Notes: generated from the letters alone by a model not told the origin. Positions 18,257 to 27,397 are shown, numbered from the stretch's first letter. The stretch: 64,000 bases of DNA from Balneolaceae bacterium UBA3186 (GCA_002364085.1 DEXK01000017.1:816-64815); one strand, 5' to 3'. Numbers and translations are program-made.

Positions 18257-18811
18257 TTAGAACGGTGCAGCCAAGTACGGAAAAGTACTCAAAAATTGCT
18301 TGTCGTTGGAATCAACATTGTCATCAGATAGTCCTGGAAATTCAGTTCCATCTTCACCACCAAAAATCAGTAGTAATTCAACACTGATTACATCATCAGT
18401 AAGGTTTCTTCCGGTAAGCACATTCGTTCCGTCAAAGAAAGTCGTTGTTCCGGTAAGGCTAACATTCAGTACGTCCGTTGCTAAAAGATCAATAAATGCA
18501 TCTCTATTTTGACCTAAAGCATTTGCATCAGATTCGTTAGCATAAGCAGGACTTAAACCTGAAAGGTTGGTTTCCATCTCAGTCCTAAAAGCAGCACGTT
18601 GATTTGATGGTAGTGTAGTATTAAAGCTATTCTTACTTGATGAAGAGATAAATACAGTGTTCACTGCCGGTCGTCCCATTTGATCAGCTGTTGTGAAACG
18701 AGCGTTCTCATCAATTGGAGTTGAAGCTCCGTCATCGTTATTGTTGTCGCTACAGCCGGTAACAACCAAGCCTGCAACTAATAAAAGGGTAAATAATTTT
18801 GAAAGATTCAT
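18257..18811 (-). CDS. DUF4331-related lipoprotein (C-terminal half type)
   Basis: A 184-residue exported protein with signal and lipobox (LVVTGC), followed by an acidic linker (NNNDDGAS). The segment MGRPAVNTVFISSSSKNSFN resembles the second half of full-length DUF4331 proteins, where R-x-G-R-P-x-x-N-T-x-F is conserved. The rest carries LLATDVLNVSLTG and a C-terminal FPYLAAPF. The neighbouring gene carries the matching N-terminal half, so a normally single protein appears as two polypeptides, one lipidated and one not. The function of DUF4331 is unknown. Length and clean start and stop argue against a pseudogene. Confidence 0.75.
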   Translation of the reverse strand: MNLSKLFTLLLVAGLVVTGCSDNNNDDGASTPIDENARFTTADQMGRPAVNTVFISSSSKNSFNTTLPSNQRAAFRTEMETNLSGLSPAYANESDANALGQNRDAFIDLLATDVLNVSLTGTTTFFDGTNVLTGRNLTDDVISVELLLIFGGEDGTEFPGLSDDNVDSNDKQFLSTFPYLAAPF

Positions 18812-18852
18812 TTCGATAATATTTTTAAAATTCTTGATATAATTAGTTCGTC

Positions 18853-19512
18853 TTAGTTAATACGGTTTTTGGCTTGAACCCAAGTATTGATTGTTTCAGC
18901 ACTTCCTAATGTTGATTTAGGTACTTCCACTACTACACTCATTACATTGGTTCCGGCAAAAGTATCTGCACCGGGATCATTAAAGCTGGAAGCATTTCCT
19001 GCAATAATTTCACCGTATTGAGCAAAGTCCATGAAGAAAGGATCATCACGTGGACCAGCAAATAATGAGATACCATTATTAGTTCCAATATTAGCAGTAT
19101 TACCATATTCAGTGATTGCAACTGAAGCATTATTTGTAGCGTTAAACTCTACACCACTAGTCAATCCTGTTTCAGATGGCGCAACAGGTCCGTAAGCATA
19201 AGCTACACCGTCTGCGAAGATTACCTGAATTACCAGATCTTCTACATTGTCACCTGTGTTATCAATATTAAATTGAATCATTGTGTTTTCATTAAAGTCA
19301 GCGTCAGCAGTTGCAGATGGAGACAATAAACCTTGAACATTGGCTACAAATACTAAATTACTACTTGATGCGCCTTCAAATGCATAATAATCGGTGATAT
19401 CAGCATCCGTTCCACTTACTGCAGGAGCGTCAATATGATCAGCTGCAAATACGATGATTGAGCCAATTAATACGAGACTCAAAAGCGAGTATGTTATTTT
19501 TTTGAAATTCAT
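18853..19512 (-). CDS. DUF4331-family exported protein (N-terminal half type)
   Basis: A 219-residue protein with a cleavable signal (SLVLIGSIIVFAADH). Directly after it comes the family hallmark ADHIDAP followed by ADITDYYAFEG (residues about 24-50). Further on are LVFVANVQGLLSP and the DNTGDNVEDLVIQV strand typical of DUF4331. The chain ends where longer members would continue into the half encoded by the next gene, 41 bp downstream. Likely periplasmic. It is the first gene of the minus-strand operon, divergent from the MMPL-type transporter with a 143-bp shared upstream gap. Confidence 0.82.
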   Translation of the reverse strand: MNFKKITYSLLSLVLIGSIIVFAADHIDAPAVSGTDADITDYYAFEGASSSNLVFVANVQGLLSPSATADADFNENTMIQFNIDNTGDNVEDLVIQVIFADGVAYAYGPVAPSETGLTSGVEFNATNNASVAITEYGNTANIGTNNGISLFAGPRDDPFFMDFAQYGEIIAGNASSFNDPGADTFAGTNVMSVVVEVPKSTLGSAETINTWVQAKNRIN

Positions 19513-19655
19513 TTTCTGTGTTTGTTTAGTTTATAATTGATTTCATTTAACACTACGCATCCATTTTCCTAACAGATTGCTTTGTTGGGAATTACTTTCA
19601 AAGAATTTGAGTTTGATTCAATAACTAACTAAACATCCCTTTGCACTGTAACTAA

Positions 19656-21944
19656 ATGCACAAATTCGCTGACTTTGTGATCGACAATCCAAGATTGGTC
19701 ACTTTTTTTATCTTTATTCTTGTTATAGCTGCAGTTTTTCCCGCTTCAAAGATCAGAACTGATTTTGATCTGGAGAACTTTTATCCAAAAACAGATCCAA
19801 CCGTTCAATCCTATCAATTATTAGAAAAAGAGTTTGGAAGAGATGACAATGTAATTATGGTGGGGCTTTCTTCAGACTCGCTGTTTACAGTAAAAGAACT
19901 ACTGGAATTAAAAACGATCATCGATTCTTTAAAGGTCATTCCAAATATATCAGACATACAAAGTATATGGTCTGCCAATGAAATGGTGAATCTAAATGGC
20001 ATCCTTAAATTTGATCCGTTCCTAGATGCTGATTCTTTACAGTCAGACCTGTTAAACATAAAAAAAAGGATCACCACCGACTCTTTTACGGAAGGATTTT
20101 TAATTGATAAACAAGGAACTACAACCGCATTTTTTCTTGAAGTAGATGAGGAAAACAATACTTACGAAACCAGAAATGCAATAATTAAACAGCTGCAAGC
20201 CACTCTGAGCAACTACCCTTCTAAAGATTTCAAAATTACCGGTATACCATATTTTAGAAATCAATATGTAAACATTTTAAATGAAGAAGTAATTTTCTAC
20301 ATCTCATTTTCTTCTGTATTAATAATTTTAATGCTTTGGTATTTATATAGGAGTATATCCGGTGTTTTTATTCCCATGTTGATAGTTTGGTTCACCGTTT
20401 TATTTACTGTTGCTGCAATTACTCTTACAGGAGGTTATCTCGAAATTATGAGTAGTACTATAGCCCCTATTCTCCTTTGTGTTGGTGTTGCTGACTCTAT
20501 ACATATGATGTCTAAGTTTGATGATGCTATCGAAAATGGAATGAAGCAACGTAAAGCAATTATTGAAATGTTGCTTACTCTTGGGAGTGCTACTTTTCTG
20601 ACAAGCATTACTACTGCCATTGGTTTTGGTACTCTGATTACAAGTACCGTAGTACCTATGAAAAGATTTGGTATTTATACTGCTGTTGGAGTTTTAATTG
20701 CTTACACCATCACTATTCTGTTTCTGCCTGCTATTCTTAAGATCACTAACATTAGAAAAGTATTTAAGGAAAAAGGCGGCAAACTTTATCCATGGATCGG
20801 AGGAAAGTTATTAAAAGTATCTTCATTCAATAGAAAACACTACAAAAAGATATCCCTTATAGCTCTTTCAACTTGTGTTCTGATTGGAACAGGCATTTAT
20901 AAGCTTCAGGTAAATGGGAAAGTTTTTGATGATGTTAGCAGAGACTCAGAACTAATAAAAGACAGTGATTTTTTCACCAATAACCTTGCCCCAGCTTTTC
21001 CTCTGGAATTTGTAATTAATACTGAAGAACCTGAAGGAATAACAGATCCTGATTTTATCCAACGTGTCGAATCCTTGCAACAACATCTACTATCTTATCC
21101 TGAAATTCATCGAGCTACATCATTTACTACGCTTTTAAAAGAACTTCACCAGGTAATGTCACCTGATCAAGCAGATATAAATGCATTACCTGACGATCAA
21201 AATCTTATTGCCCAATACTTACTTCTTTTGGAAATAACTGATAATGACATCCTACAAAATGTAACCGATTTCGACTATCAGAAGTTGAGAATAGCTGCAC
21301 AAACCGAAGATGCTGGTTCTCAAAGTATCAATGAAATCAGAAATTCGATTGAAAAATACTTAGCTAGAAATTTTACAGGAGAAGAAGTCACCATAACAGG
21401 CTCCACAATTCTAAGCGCCAACCTTGTTAACAAAATGGTTTACTCATTAGCATCGAGTATAGGATTGGCATTTATTTGTATCTCAATATTAATGGCTTTT
21501 TTATTTAAAGATGCAAAAATGGTTATCATATCTCTGATTCCTAACATCATGCCTCTTGTCTTAATAGCCGGAATAATGGGACTTCTGGGCATTGATATAA
21601 AACCTTCAACTGCTGTTATTTTTACTATAGCATTTGGAATTGCAGTTGATGACACCATCCATTATCTAGCACGTTTCAGAATAGAGCTTAAAAGAGGATT
21701 GAATATTCAGGATGCACTGGAAATAACTACTCAAAAAACAGGCCGCGCAATAATCATTACAAGTATTATATTGCTTTTGGGATTTGGCACATTAATTACC
21801 AGCGAATTTACATCTACAACGCTTATGGGAATACTGGTTTCCTCAACCATTTTCTTTGCTGTGATCGCAGACCTGGTAGTACTTCCCAGTCTTTTTTATT
21901 GGTTAAAACCAACTTTAAAGGATATTGTTAAAAAGGCAGATTAG
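19656..21944 (+). CDS. MMPL/SSD-type RND transporter
   Basis: A 762-residue inner-membrane transporter with two equivalent halves, each with a first helix, a periplasmic loop and a cluster of five helices. The charged helix-4 motifs GVADSIHMMSKFDDA (near residue 279) and GIAVDDTIHYLARF (near 660) are those of MMPL/HpnN-like RND exporters of lipids or hydrophobic compounds rather than of drug or metal pumps. There is no adaptor or channel gene beside it. It is divergent from the DUF4331/TPR operon, a pairing that suggests a joint role, perhaps in lipid traffic. The last 17 bp overlap the 3' end of tmk on the other strand. Confidence 0.88.
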   Translation: MHKFADFVIDNPRLVTFFIFILVIAAVFPASKIRTDFDLENFYPKTDPTVQSYQLLEKEFGRDDNVIMVGLSSDSLFTVKELLELKTIIDSLKVIPNISDIQSIWSANEMVNLNGILKFDPFLDADSLQSDLLNIKKRITTDSFTEGFLIDKQGTTTAFFLEVDEENNTYETRNAIIKQLQATLSNYPSKDFKITGIPYFRNQYVNILNEEVIFYISFSSVLIILMLWYLYRSISGVFIPMLIVWFTVLFTVAAITLTGGYLEIMSSTIAPILLCVGVADSIHMMSKFDDAIENGMKQRKAIIEMLLTLGSATFLTSITTAIGFGTLITSTVVPMKRFGIYTAVGVLIAYTITILFLPAILKITNIRKVFKEKGGKLYPWIGGKLLKVSSFNRKHYKKISLIALSTCVLIGTGIYKLQVNGKVFDDVSRDSELIKDSDFFTNNLAPAFPLEFVINTEEPEGITDPDFIQRVESLQQHLLSYPEIHRATSFTTLLKELHQVMSPDQADINALPDDQNLIAQYLLLLEITDNDILQNVTDFDYQKLRIAAQTEDAGSQSINEIRNSIEKYLARNFTGEEVTITGSTILSANLVNKMVYSLASSIGLAFICISILMAFLFKDAKMVIISLIPNIMPLVLIAGIMGLLGIDIKPSTAVIFTIAFGIAVDDTIHYLARFRIELKRGLNIQDALEITTQKTGRAIIITSIILLLGFGTLITSEFTSTTLMGILVSSTIFFAVIADLVVLPSLFYWLKPTLKDIVKKAD

Positions 21945-22524
21945 ACAAAACCAGCTTGTGTACTTCTTCGACTGTTTTTGATGCATCTATAGTCATAAAC
22001 CTTACTTCTTTTTCAGCTAACTCATCAAATCCTTTAATGACATTCTGATAAAATTCTATTCCTGACTGCTCCATCCTATCTTTTTCCATGTGAGCTGTTC
22101 TATTTGCAGATTCTTCTAAACTCAACCTCAAATAAAATGTTATGTCGGGCGCAATTCCATGAGAAGCTACTCTATTTATTTGATGAACTTGGTCAATAGG
22201 TAAACTTCCTCTTCCATATCCTTGATAAGCCGTAGTGGAATCATAAAATCTATCCAGGATTATAACTACATCTTTAGCCAAAAGAGGTTTTACTTTTTCA
22301 GCAATTAATTGTGATCTGGCAGAAGAAAAAAGCAACAATTCTGTTACAGGATCAATTTCAATTTCCGGGTTTAGAAGCATTCCCCTGATAAGTTCTGAAA
22401 TATCCGTTCCTCCCGGCTCACGAAGAACTTCCACATCTTTTCCTGAGTTAGTAATGTACTTTTTTAGAAGTGAAATCTGTGTCGATTTACCGCTTCCGTC
22501 AATTCCTTCAAATGTAATTAGCAT
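21928..22524 (-). CDS. tmk: Thymidylate kinase
   Basis: A 198-residue kinase that converts dTMP to dTDP with ATP. The P-loop is FEGIDGSGKST (residues 4-14), the dTMP-binding DR(F/Y) motif appears as LDRFYDSTTAYQGYGRG (about 89-105), and LREPGGT and the TAHMEKDRMEQ lid segment are in place. Having basic residues in the P-loop's neighbour rather than in the lid decides the class; I did not settle this. The length is normal. It converges with and overlaps the transporter gene by 17 bp. Confidence 0.95.
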   Translation of the reverse strand: MLITFEGIDGSGKSTQISLLKKYITNSGKDVEVLREPGGTDISELIRGMLLNPEIEIDPVTELLLFSSARSQLIAEKVKPLLAKDVVIILDRFYDSTTAYQGYGRGSLPIDQVHQINRVASHGIAPDITFYLRLSLEESANRTAHMEKDRMEQSGIEFYQNVIKGFDELAEKEVRFMTIDASKTVEEVHKLVLSNLPF

Positions 22525-22600
22525 GCAGTGAATCTAAGAAGAATTTTAATCTCAAGTTAATTTGAATTATTTTGGATTAAAGTATAATTGAGTAGCTGTT

Positions 22601-22780
22601 ATGATTACAAAGGAAGATCTCTTTGGTGTTAATCTTAAAAGAGTTAAATGCCCAAATTGTAAAGTAAAACAACCCATCATAAGGAAACCACAAACTGAAC
22701 GTCTACTTCTCTTTGGAGGATGGACTTGTAAAAAATGCGGTTGTGAAATGGATAAATATGGTAAAGAAATCAGTGTTTGA
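22601..22780 (+). CDS. Small zinc-ribbon protein, 59 residues
   Basis: An ATG-initiated frame of 59 codons ending in TGA. It encodes two Cys pairs, CPNC (near residue 18-21) and CKKCGC (near 44-49), spaced as in a zinc ribbon, with basic residues between. The pattern is coherent and the frame fills the gap between tmk and the PspC gene without overlap. No family can be named. Similar tiny zinc-ribbon proteins (about 60 residues, with RLLLFGGWTC-type segments) are usually annotated hypothetical. Confidence is moderate because of the small size. Confidence 0.6.
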   Translation: MITKEDLFGVNLKRVKCPNCKVKQPIIRKPQTERLLLFGGWTCKKCGCEMDKYGKEISV

Positions 22781-22795
22781 TCAGAAAATCAGTGA

Positions 22796-23512
22796 TTAGA
22801 AATCAAAGTCATCCATCATCTCGATAGGCTCTTTTGGCATGGCTAAAGCAAGACCGATGTAAATTAGTAAACTGGTTCCCCATCCCATTATAAAAACTGC
22901 TCCAAAAATAAAACGAACAACTGTAGAACTTAACCCGAAATATTTAGCTAAACCTCCGCATACTCCCGCAATTTTCTTGTTTGTTCTGGATTTCATCAAC
23001 CGTTTAGCATGACGATACCCAAAATTGTCATAGCTATAGTTACTGGAACTTGAAGACTTTCCGGAAGAATCCAGATCATTATTCAACGTACTTGTAAATT
23101 CTTCAGCACCATGAATGTCGTTAGAATATATATTCTTTTTGCTTTGGGTTTTCCGTTTTCTTCGGGATTCTTTCTTAGCTCTTTTCTCTTTTTTTCTGTC
23201 ACCTACTAAGAAACCAAAACCAACTAAGGTTACAAGAATTCCACCAATAATGGGTAGTGCAACAATTGCATCTTGTGCGAAGTTCGCTAATCCGGAACCC
23301 ATTGGAAAACCAATTAATTGTAACAAAAAAGTAAACGCGATAAAGAGCATACCAAGGCCAGCAAAAGTTGAGAAGTTCCAAACACCTTTACCTTCCTCTT
23401 TGGGTTCTTCCTTCAAGAAGTCCTGCATTGCTGATTGTAATTCAAAATCTTCAAACTCAAGAGTAGCTGAGCCCGTTTTTGATCTGGTTTTTTGCTTTGT
23501 TTGTTCTGCCAT
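22796..23512 (-). CDS. PspC-domain membrane protein
   Basis: A 238-residue protein. Residues about 45-105 contain two hydrophobic segments (FAGLGMLFIAFTFLLQLIG and ALPIIGGILVTLVGFGFLV). A very basic linker (KKEKRAKKESRRKRKTQ) and a Ser/Tyr-rich stretch follow. The C-terminal PspC domain starts at NKKIAGVCGGLAKYFGL (about residue 179) and has its membrane helix IFGAVFIMGWGTSLLIYIGLALA. PspC proteins sense envelope stress or partner PspB/PspA in proteobacteria; here only the domain is evident. It is the last gene of the minus-strand operon, 21 bp after the 5-FCL gene. Confidence 0.85.
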   Translation of the reverse strand: MAEQTKQKTRSKTGSATLEFEDFELQSAMQDFLKEEPKEEGKGVWNFSTFAGLGMLFIAFTFLLQLIGFPMGSGLANFAQDAIVALPIIGGILVTLVGFGFLVGDRKKEKRAKKESRRKRKTQSKKNIYSNDIHGAEEFTSTLNNDLDSSGKSSSSSNYSYDNFGYRHAKRLMKSRTNKKIAGVCGGLAKYFGLSSTVVRFIFGAVFIMGWGTSLLIYIGLALAMPKEPIEMMDDFDF

Positions 23513-23533
23513 TTTTTTATCTCCTCAGCGCTA

Positions 23534-24124
23534 CTACGAAACCAAGTTCCTATTGTTTCGCCTTAATGTCTTTTTTTCACTAATTAAAATATCCAATTTC
23601 TCATCAAAGTCTTCAACTGGGATCTCTTCCAAAATAAATTCGCTAAATAATACCCCTACTTTTATAGCTTTCTCATTTTCTAGAAAACGATCGTAAAACC
23701 CTTTACCATAACCGAGCCTGTTAAAGTGTAAATCAGCAGCTAACAATGGAACAATTATTATATCAATTCCACCCGCCGAAGGATCTACATTTTCGGGTTC
23801 CAAAACGCCCCATTCATTTACCTCAAGTTCATCAAACGTTGTTAGCTTTGAATGTTCTAATTCTCCTGTCTTAAAATTAGTAACCGGTACAACAACATTT
23901 TTCTTCGAATTTATTAACTCTTTAATTAATGTGTGAGTATCAACTTCTTTTCTTTCATTCATTGAAACAAAGCAATGAATAGTTTTTGCACTTTTGAACT
24001 CCGGCAATCCTTTTATTTGAGCAACTATCTTCTTCGACTTACTTACCCAGTCGTTATATTCAATCGCATTTCTGCGCTTTAAAAGATGTGCTCTTAATTC
24101 TGATTTTCTATCAGAAACAGACAT
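23534..24124 (-). CDS. 5-formyltetrahydrofolate cyclo-ligase
   Basis: A 196-residue enzyme that uses ATP to convert 5-formyl-THF to 5,10-methenyl-THF, recycling a dead-end folate. The basic N-terminus (SELRAHLLKRRNAI), the IHCFVSMNERKEVDTHTLI segment and the C-terminal nucleotide/substrate motif LGYGKGFYDRFLE (about residues 147-159) are diagnostic. Its ATG shares one base with the bshC stop codon (TAATG), a sign of translational coupling. Folate recycling fits with metF and metH elsewhere in the window. Confidence 0.93.
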   Translation of the reverse strand: MSVSDRKSELRAHLLKRRNAIEYNDWVSKSKKIVAQIKGLPEFKSAKTIHCFVSMNERKEVDTHTLIKELINSKKNVVVPVTNFKTGELEHSKLTTFDELEVNEWGVLEPENVDPSAGGIDIIIVPLLAADLHFNRLGYGKGFYDRFLENEKAIKVGVLFSEFILEEIPVEDFDEKLDILISEKKTLRRNNRNLVS

Positions 24125-25731
24125 TACAATCGAATTAAATGATGAGAGTCTAATTTGAGAGATTCTTTTTCTAACTCATTTAATAATTCATCCCAGATAC
24201 CTTGTCCGTATTTGTTCATAAAATACATAAACGAAACCATTCGCTCCTGTAATCCATTACCGGGATATAATTGTCCCTTTATCTTTCTTATTCGTTGAAG
24301 TTGAGTCTCTTCTTGCTGCTTTATAGAGCGATACACTCTTCCTTTCAATTTATCTAGCTCTGTCTCAAAGCCAGAAACAGTCTTGCCAACAAGTCCCTCT
24401 AATGAACCATCAATATCAGTAATAATTTCTTTTGGAACTTCCGACGCTGATTTCACCTCATTCTTCCAATCTTTAAACAAAGCTTCGATATCTGTTGATT
24501 CTGATTTTTTAGCGTACTCCTTTTCCAAGTCCTCGATACGTTCTCCATATCTATGAAATTCAAATGGAATTTTATCTAAAACACGATCTATTCCTGACTC
24601 TATTAAAGTTGCGCTAAATCGTGGGAATATAATTGGCATTTCAAGATCAAAATGTGGGTATAAATCTCTCATTTGTCCGTAATAAGCAATTTCACCCGGC
24701 CCCGCAACGTACCCTAATGTTGGTAACAATTGATCTTGTATTATTGGTCTCAGAAATACATTGGGAGAAAATTTTTCTGGGTGAATTTCAATTAGATCAA
24801 GTAATTCATCTTCAGTCCATTCATTAGTACCGGCGCTCCATTTTCCATCTTCTATATCTAATTTTAATCTCCGGTCATTATCATCAATAAAAAACAGGTT
24901 TGACTCACTAAGTACTACTTGTTGATGAAAATTAGAGTCCAATTTTTTTGTTTTTTCTTCTAGAGAATTAAAAATTGTGCTCCTGTTTTGTATAGAACCT
25001 TTAAAAGTATCAGACAATAGTGCTTTTACAGCCCCAAAATTACTTCCAACTATTAGTAAGCCATGTTTACCGAACAAATGATCCATCATGGATGCAAATG
25101 CATTTCTGAAAGTTGATCCTTGTTGAAAACACGTATCAAAAAAAGACCAGATTTCATCCGAAAAATCAGTATCAAACATCTCAGACTTAATAGAAGTCCT
25201 CAATTCCTTTATCTGGTCATTTATAAAAATATCAGAAACTAGTTGATCATTTGACTCAGCTTTATATTCTAATTTTTTGAAATCATCATTTCCAGGTATA
25301 CCAAACCAAGATATTTCTTCGAAATCATGATCTTCATCAGCTAACCAAAAAACCGGAACTACAGGTCTTGATAATTTTTTCTCCCACTCTTTTGCAAGAA
25401 GAATAGTAGAAATGGTTTTATAAATAGTAAATAAAGGCCCGCCATAGATACCAAGTTGTTGTCCTGTAACAATAGCTAAAGAATCTGTTTGGGATAGCTT
25501 CTCGATTTGAGCTTCCTGATCTAAGTGAAGATGTGCATGGAACTCTTTTAGTGCACCAATAAACTCTTTATGTATTGACCCTTTTTTTAAATTAGAGGCT
25601 TTGGAAGCTATTTCATCATCATTGAAAGGATTCACAGAATAAAATTCACCTAATTCTGCAAAATTTGAAGTATAAGATTTGAATAATTTCGAAAATGGAA
25701 GCTTATCGTAGGAGTAAGTTTCTTTAGTCAC
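24124..25731 (-). CDS. bshC: Bacillithiol biosynthesis cysteine-adding enzyme BshC
   Basis: A 535-residue protein of the BshC (YllA) family, the last step of bacillithiol synthesis, in which cysteine is joined to glucosamine-malate. Family marks are VTGQQLGIYGGPLFTIYK (near residue 87-105), the HxGH-like element VFWLADEDHDFEEI and RPIIQDQLLPTLGYVAGPGEIAYYGQM, as well as the C-terminal coiled coil (about 430-510). The length is normal. The start is GTG, overlapping the stop codon of the upstream nuclease gene (TAGTG). Implies that the cell uses bacillithiol as a low-molecular-weight thiol; bshA and bshB are not in this window. Confidence 0.95.
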   Translation of the reverse strand: MTKETYSYDKLPFSKLFKSYTSNFAELGEFYSVNPFNDDEIASKASNLKKGSIHKEFIGALKEFHAHLHLDQEAQIEKLSQTDSLAIVTGQQLGIYGGPLFTIYKTISTILLAKEWEKKLSRPVVPVFWLADEDHDFEEISWFGIPGNDDFKKLEYKAESNDQLVSDIFINDQIKELRTSIKSEMFDTDFSDEIWSFFDTCFQQGSTFRNAFASMMDHLFGKHGLLIVGSNFGAVKALLSDTFKGSIQNRSTIFNSLEEKTKKLDSNFHQQVVLSESNLFFIDDNDRRLKLDIEDGKWSAGTNEWTEDELLDLIEIHPEKFSPNVFLRPIIQDQLLPTLGYVAGPGEIAYYGQMRDLYPHFDLEMPIIFPRFSATLIESGIDRVLDKIPFEFHRYGERIEDLEKEYAKKSESTDIEALFKDWKNEVKSASEVPKEIITDIDGSLEGLVGKTVSGFETELDKLKGRVYRSIKQQEETQLQRIRKIKGQLYPGNGLQERMVSFMYFMNKYGQGIWDELLNELEKESLKLDSHHLIRL

Positions 25732-26312
25732 TAATTAGCCTTTAATTTTTGAATGGTATCTCTGATTTTTGCTGCTTTTTCGTAATTCTCTGATTCAATA
25801 GCTTCTTTTAGAGCTTCGCTTAGTTCTTCTAGTTTCGATAAACTTTTCTTCACAGGTTCTTCAATCTCGATATTTAGAGCTTCTTCCAAAGTACTGGATT
25901 CTGGCTCTGTTGAAATTCCCGCTTCATTTAAAACGCTCTCTGCTACATAGATATCTGAACCAAATCGAACCGCGAGAGCAATCGCATCACTTGGCCTTGC
26001 ATCCAATTCTACTACATCTCCATCTCTTTGCATAACTACTTGAGCGTAAAAAGTACCTTCTAATAATTCATTAACAAAGATGTATTTAATTTCCGTATTG
26101 AAACTCAAAACAAGATTTTTCAAAAGATCATGAGTCATCGGTCTTGGAGGTTTTATATTCTCAAGTTCCAAAGCAATAGCCTGAGCCTCAAATGAACCTA
26201 TTATAATAGGAAGACGTTTGTTACCACCTACTTCAGATAATATCAATGCATAAGCCCCTCCACTGCTGGGACTTGTTGATAATCCTAAAATTTCCATCTT
26301 AATTTTCTTCAA
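25731..26312 (-). CDS. Bifunctional nuclease family protein with UVR motif
   Basis: A 193-residue protein. Residues 1-135 form the BFN/DUF151 domain (MEILGLSTSPSSGGAYALIL, RLPIIIGSFEAQAIALELE, LDARPSDAIALAVRFG). Residues about 155-190 form a UvrB/UvrC-type helix pair (LEELSEALKEAIESENYEKAAKIRDTI). Family members have RNase/DNase activity in plants and Mycobacterium. The start is TTG; the next ATG is five codons later, but TTG matches the usual family N-terminus. First gene of the operon with bshC, 5-FCL and PspC. A 217-bp gap separates it from divergent nuoA. Confidence 0.9.
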   Translation of the reverse strand: MKKIKMEILGLSTSPSSGGAYALILSEVGGNKRLPIIIGSFEAQAIALELENIKPPRPMTHDLLKNLVLSFNTEIKYIFVNELLEGTFYAQVVMQRDGDVVELDARPSDAIALAVRFGSDIYVAESVLNEAGISTEPESSTLEEALNIEIEEPVKKSLSKLEELSEALKEAIESENYEKAAKIRDTIQKLKAN

Positions 26313-26470
26313 ACGATACTCTTTATTATCCTTTTAATGAATGTACGGTTTTTTATGTAAGTGTTAAACTCATTTCAATCCCTTTAGGGTCAATTTTATT
26401 TAGAATTATTCTTAATAAAAATTCCTTCTCATAAAAAGTAAATTTAAGCCTATATTCACGCCCGATTTCA

Positions 26471-26500
26471 TTGACATTGCCAAACATTGAGGCTAACTTT
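26471..26500 (+). promoter_or_regulatory. Candidate promoter of the nuo operon
   Basis: TTGACA at 26471 and TAACTTT at 26494 are separated by 17 bp. The second box resembles both a sigma-70 -10 element and the TAnnTTTG box of Bacteroidota promoters. It is placed about 30 bp before the nuoA ATG. Read by eye only. Confidence 0.4.
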
Positions 26501-26529
26501 TAGCTTATAAATTGTGACTTAATAAATCT

Positions 26530-26904
26530 ATGCTCGACAGTTATTTTCCTATTTTAATTCTTACAGGTATCGCCATCTTTTTGGCTCTTCTATTAATGAC
26601 TTTGTCAAGAATACTTGGTCCATACCGACCAAATAAGCACAAATTGAATCCATATGAAAGTGGAATGGATCCGGTTGGAGAAGCTCGAGAGAGATATTCG
26701 ATCAGTTTCTATCTTGTAGCTATGGAATTTATAGTCTTCGATCTTGAAGTAGTATTTATTTATCCATGGGCAGTTCGTTACTTAGATTTAGGACTTGGAA
26801 CGTTCATTTCAATGATGGTATTTATAACAATACTTCTGATAGGTCTTTTATACACTTTAAAGAAAGGCACATTAGACTGGGATCTTAAAACAAACAAAAT
26901 TTAA
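26530..26904 (+). CDS. nuoA: NADH-quinone oxidoreductase subunit A
   Basis: A 124-residue membrane subunit of complex I with three hydrophobic helices. The loop between helices 1 and 2 has the conserved segment NPYESGMDPVGEARERYSI-S (residues about 41-60), and helix 2 has EFIVFDLEVVFIYPWA. This subunit lies near the quinone channel at the junction of the peripheral and membrane arms. First gene of nuoABCDEFGH, with a candidate promoter upstream and nuoB starting 9 bp after its stop. Confidence 0.96.
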   Translation: MLDSYFPILILTGIAIFLALLLMTLSRILGPYRPNKHKLNPYESGMDPVGEARERYSISFYLVAMEFIVFDLEVVFIYPWAVRYLDLGLGTFISMMVFITILLIGLLYTLKKGTLDWDLKTNKI

Positions 26905-26913
26905 TCGTTTATA

Positions 26914-27396
26914 ATGGGAATAGAATCCGCACTTGGTGAAGGTTACTTAACAACCCGCTTAGATAAATTAATAAACTGGGGACGCGCAAATGCAGCATGG
27001 CCTATGCCAATGGGATTAGCATGTTGTGCAATTGAAATGATGGCTTTTGCCGGACCGAAATATGATGTATCCAGATTTGGATCAGAAGTATTTCGCTTCT
27101 CTCCCCGCCAAAGCGATGTTATGATAGTTGCAGGTTGGACCACTTATAAGATGTCGCACGCCATTCGAAGGATATGGGATCAAATGCCTGATCCTAAATG
27201 GTGTATCGCAATGGGAGCCTGCGCTTCTACAGGGGGAATGCACAGATGCTACGGCGTAGTTCAGGGAGTTGATAATTTTTTACCTGTTGATGCTTATGTG
27301 TCTGGTTGTCCTCCTCGCCCTGACGCAGTAATTCATGCTTTGATGAAGATCCAAGATAAAATTAAAACAGAACATTCTGTTCTATTAGACACCTAG
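26914..27396 (+). CDS. nuoB: NADH-quinone oxidoreductase subunit B
   Basis: A 160-residue subunit that holds iron-sulfur cluster N2, the last electron carrier before quinone. The tandem cysteines of ACCAIEMMAF (near residue 36), the Cys of MGACASTGG (near 100-108) and the Cys of VSGCPPRPDA supply the four ligands. All are present and the length is normal. It is followed after 1 bp by nuoC. Part of the peripheral arm on the cytoplasmic side. Confidence 0.97.
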   Translation: MGIESALGEGYLTTRLDKLINWGRANAAWPMPMGLACCAIEMMAFAGPKYDVSRFGSEVFRFSPRQSDVMIVAGWTTYKMSHAIRRIWDQMPDPKWCIAMGACASTGGMHRCYGVVQGVDNFLPVDAYVSGCPPRPDAVIHALMKIQDKIKTEHSVLLDT

Positions 27397-27397
27397 T

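Noticed and set aside
23115..23696. 193-residue open frame on the plus strand across the PspC and 5-FCL genes.
   Set aside because: Antisense to two recognised genes, with Ser/Lys/Phe-rich shadow composition and no motif.
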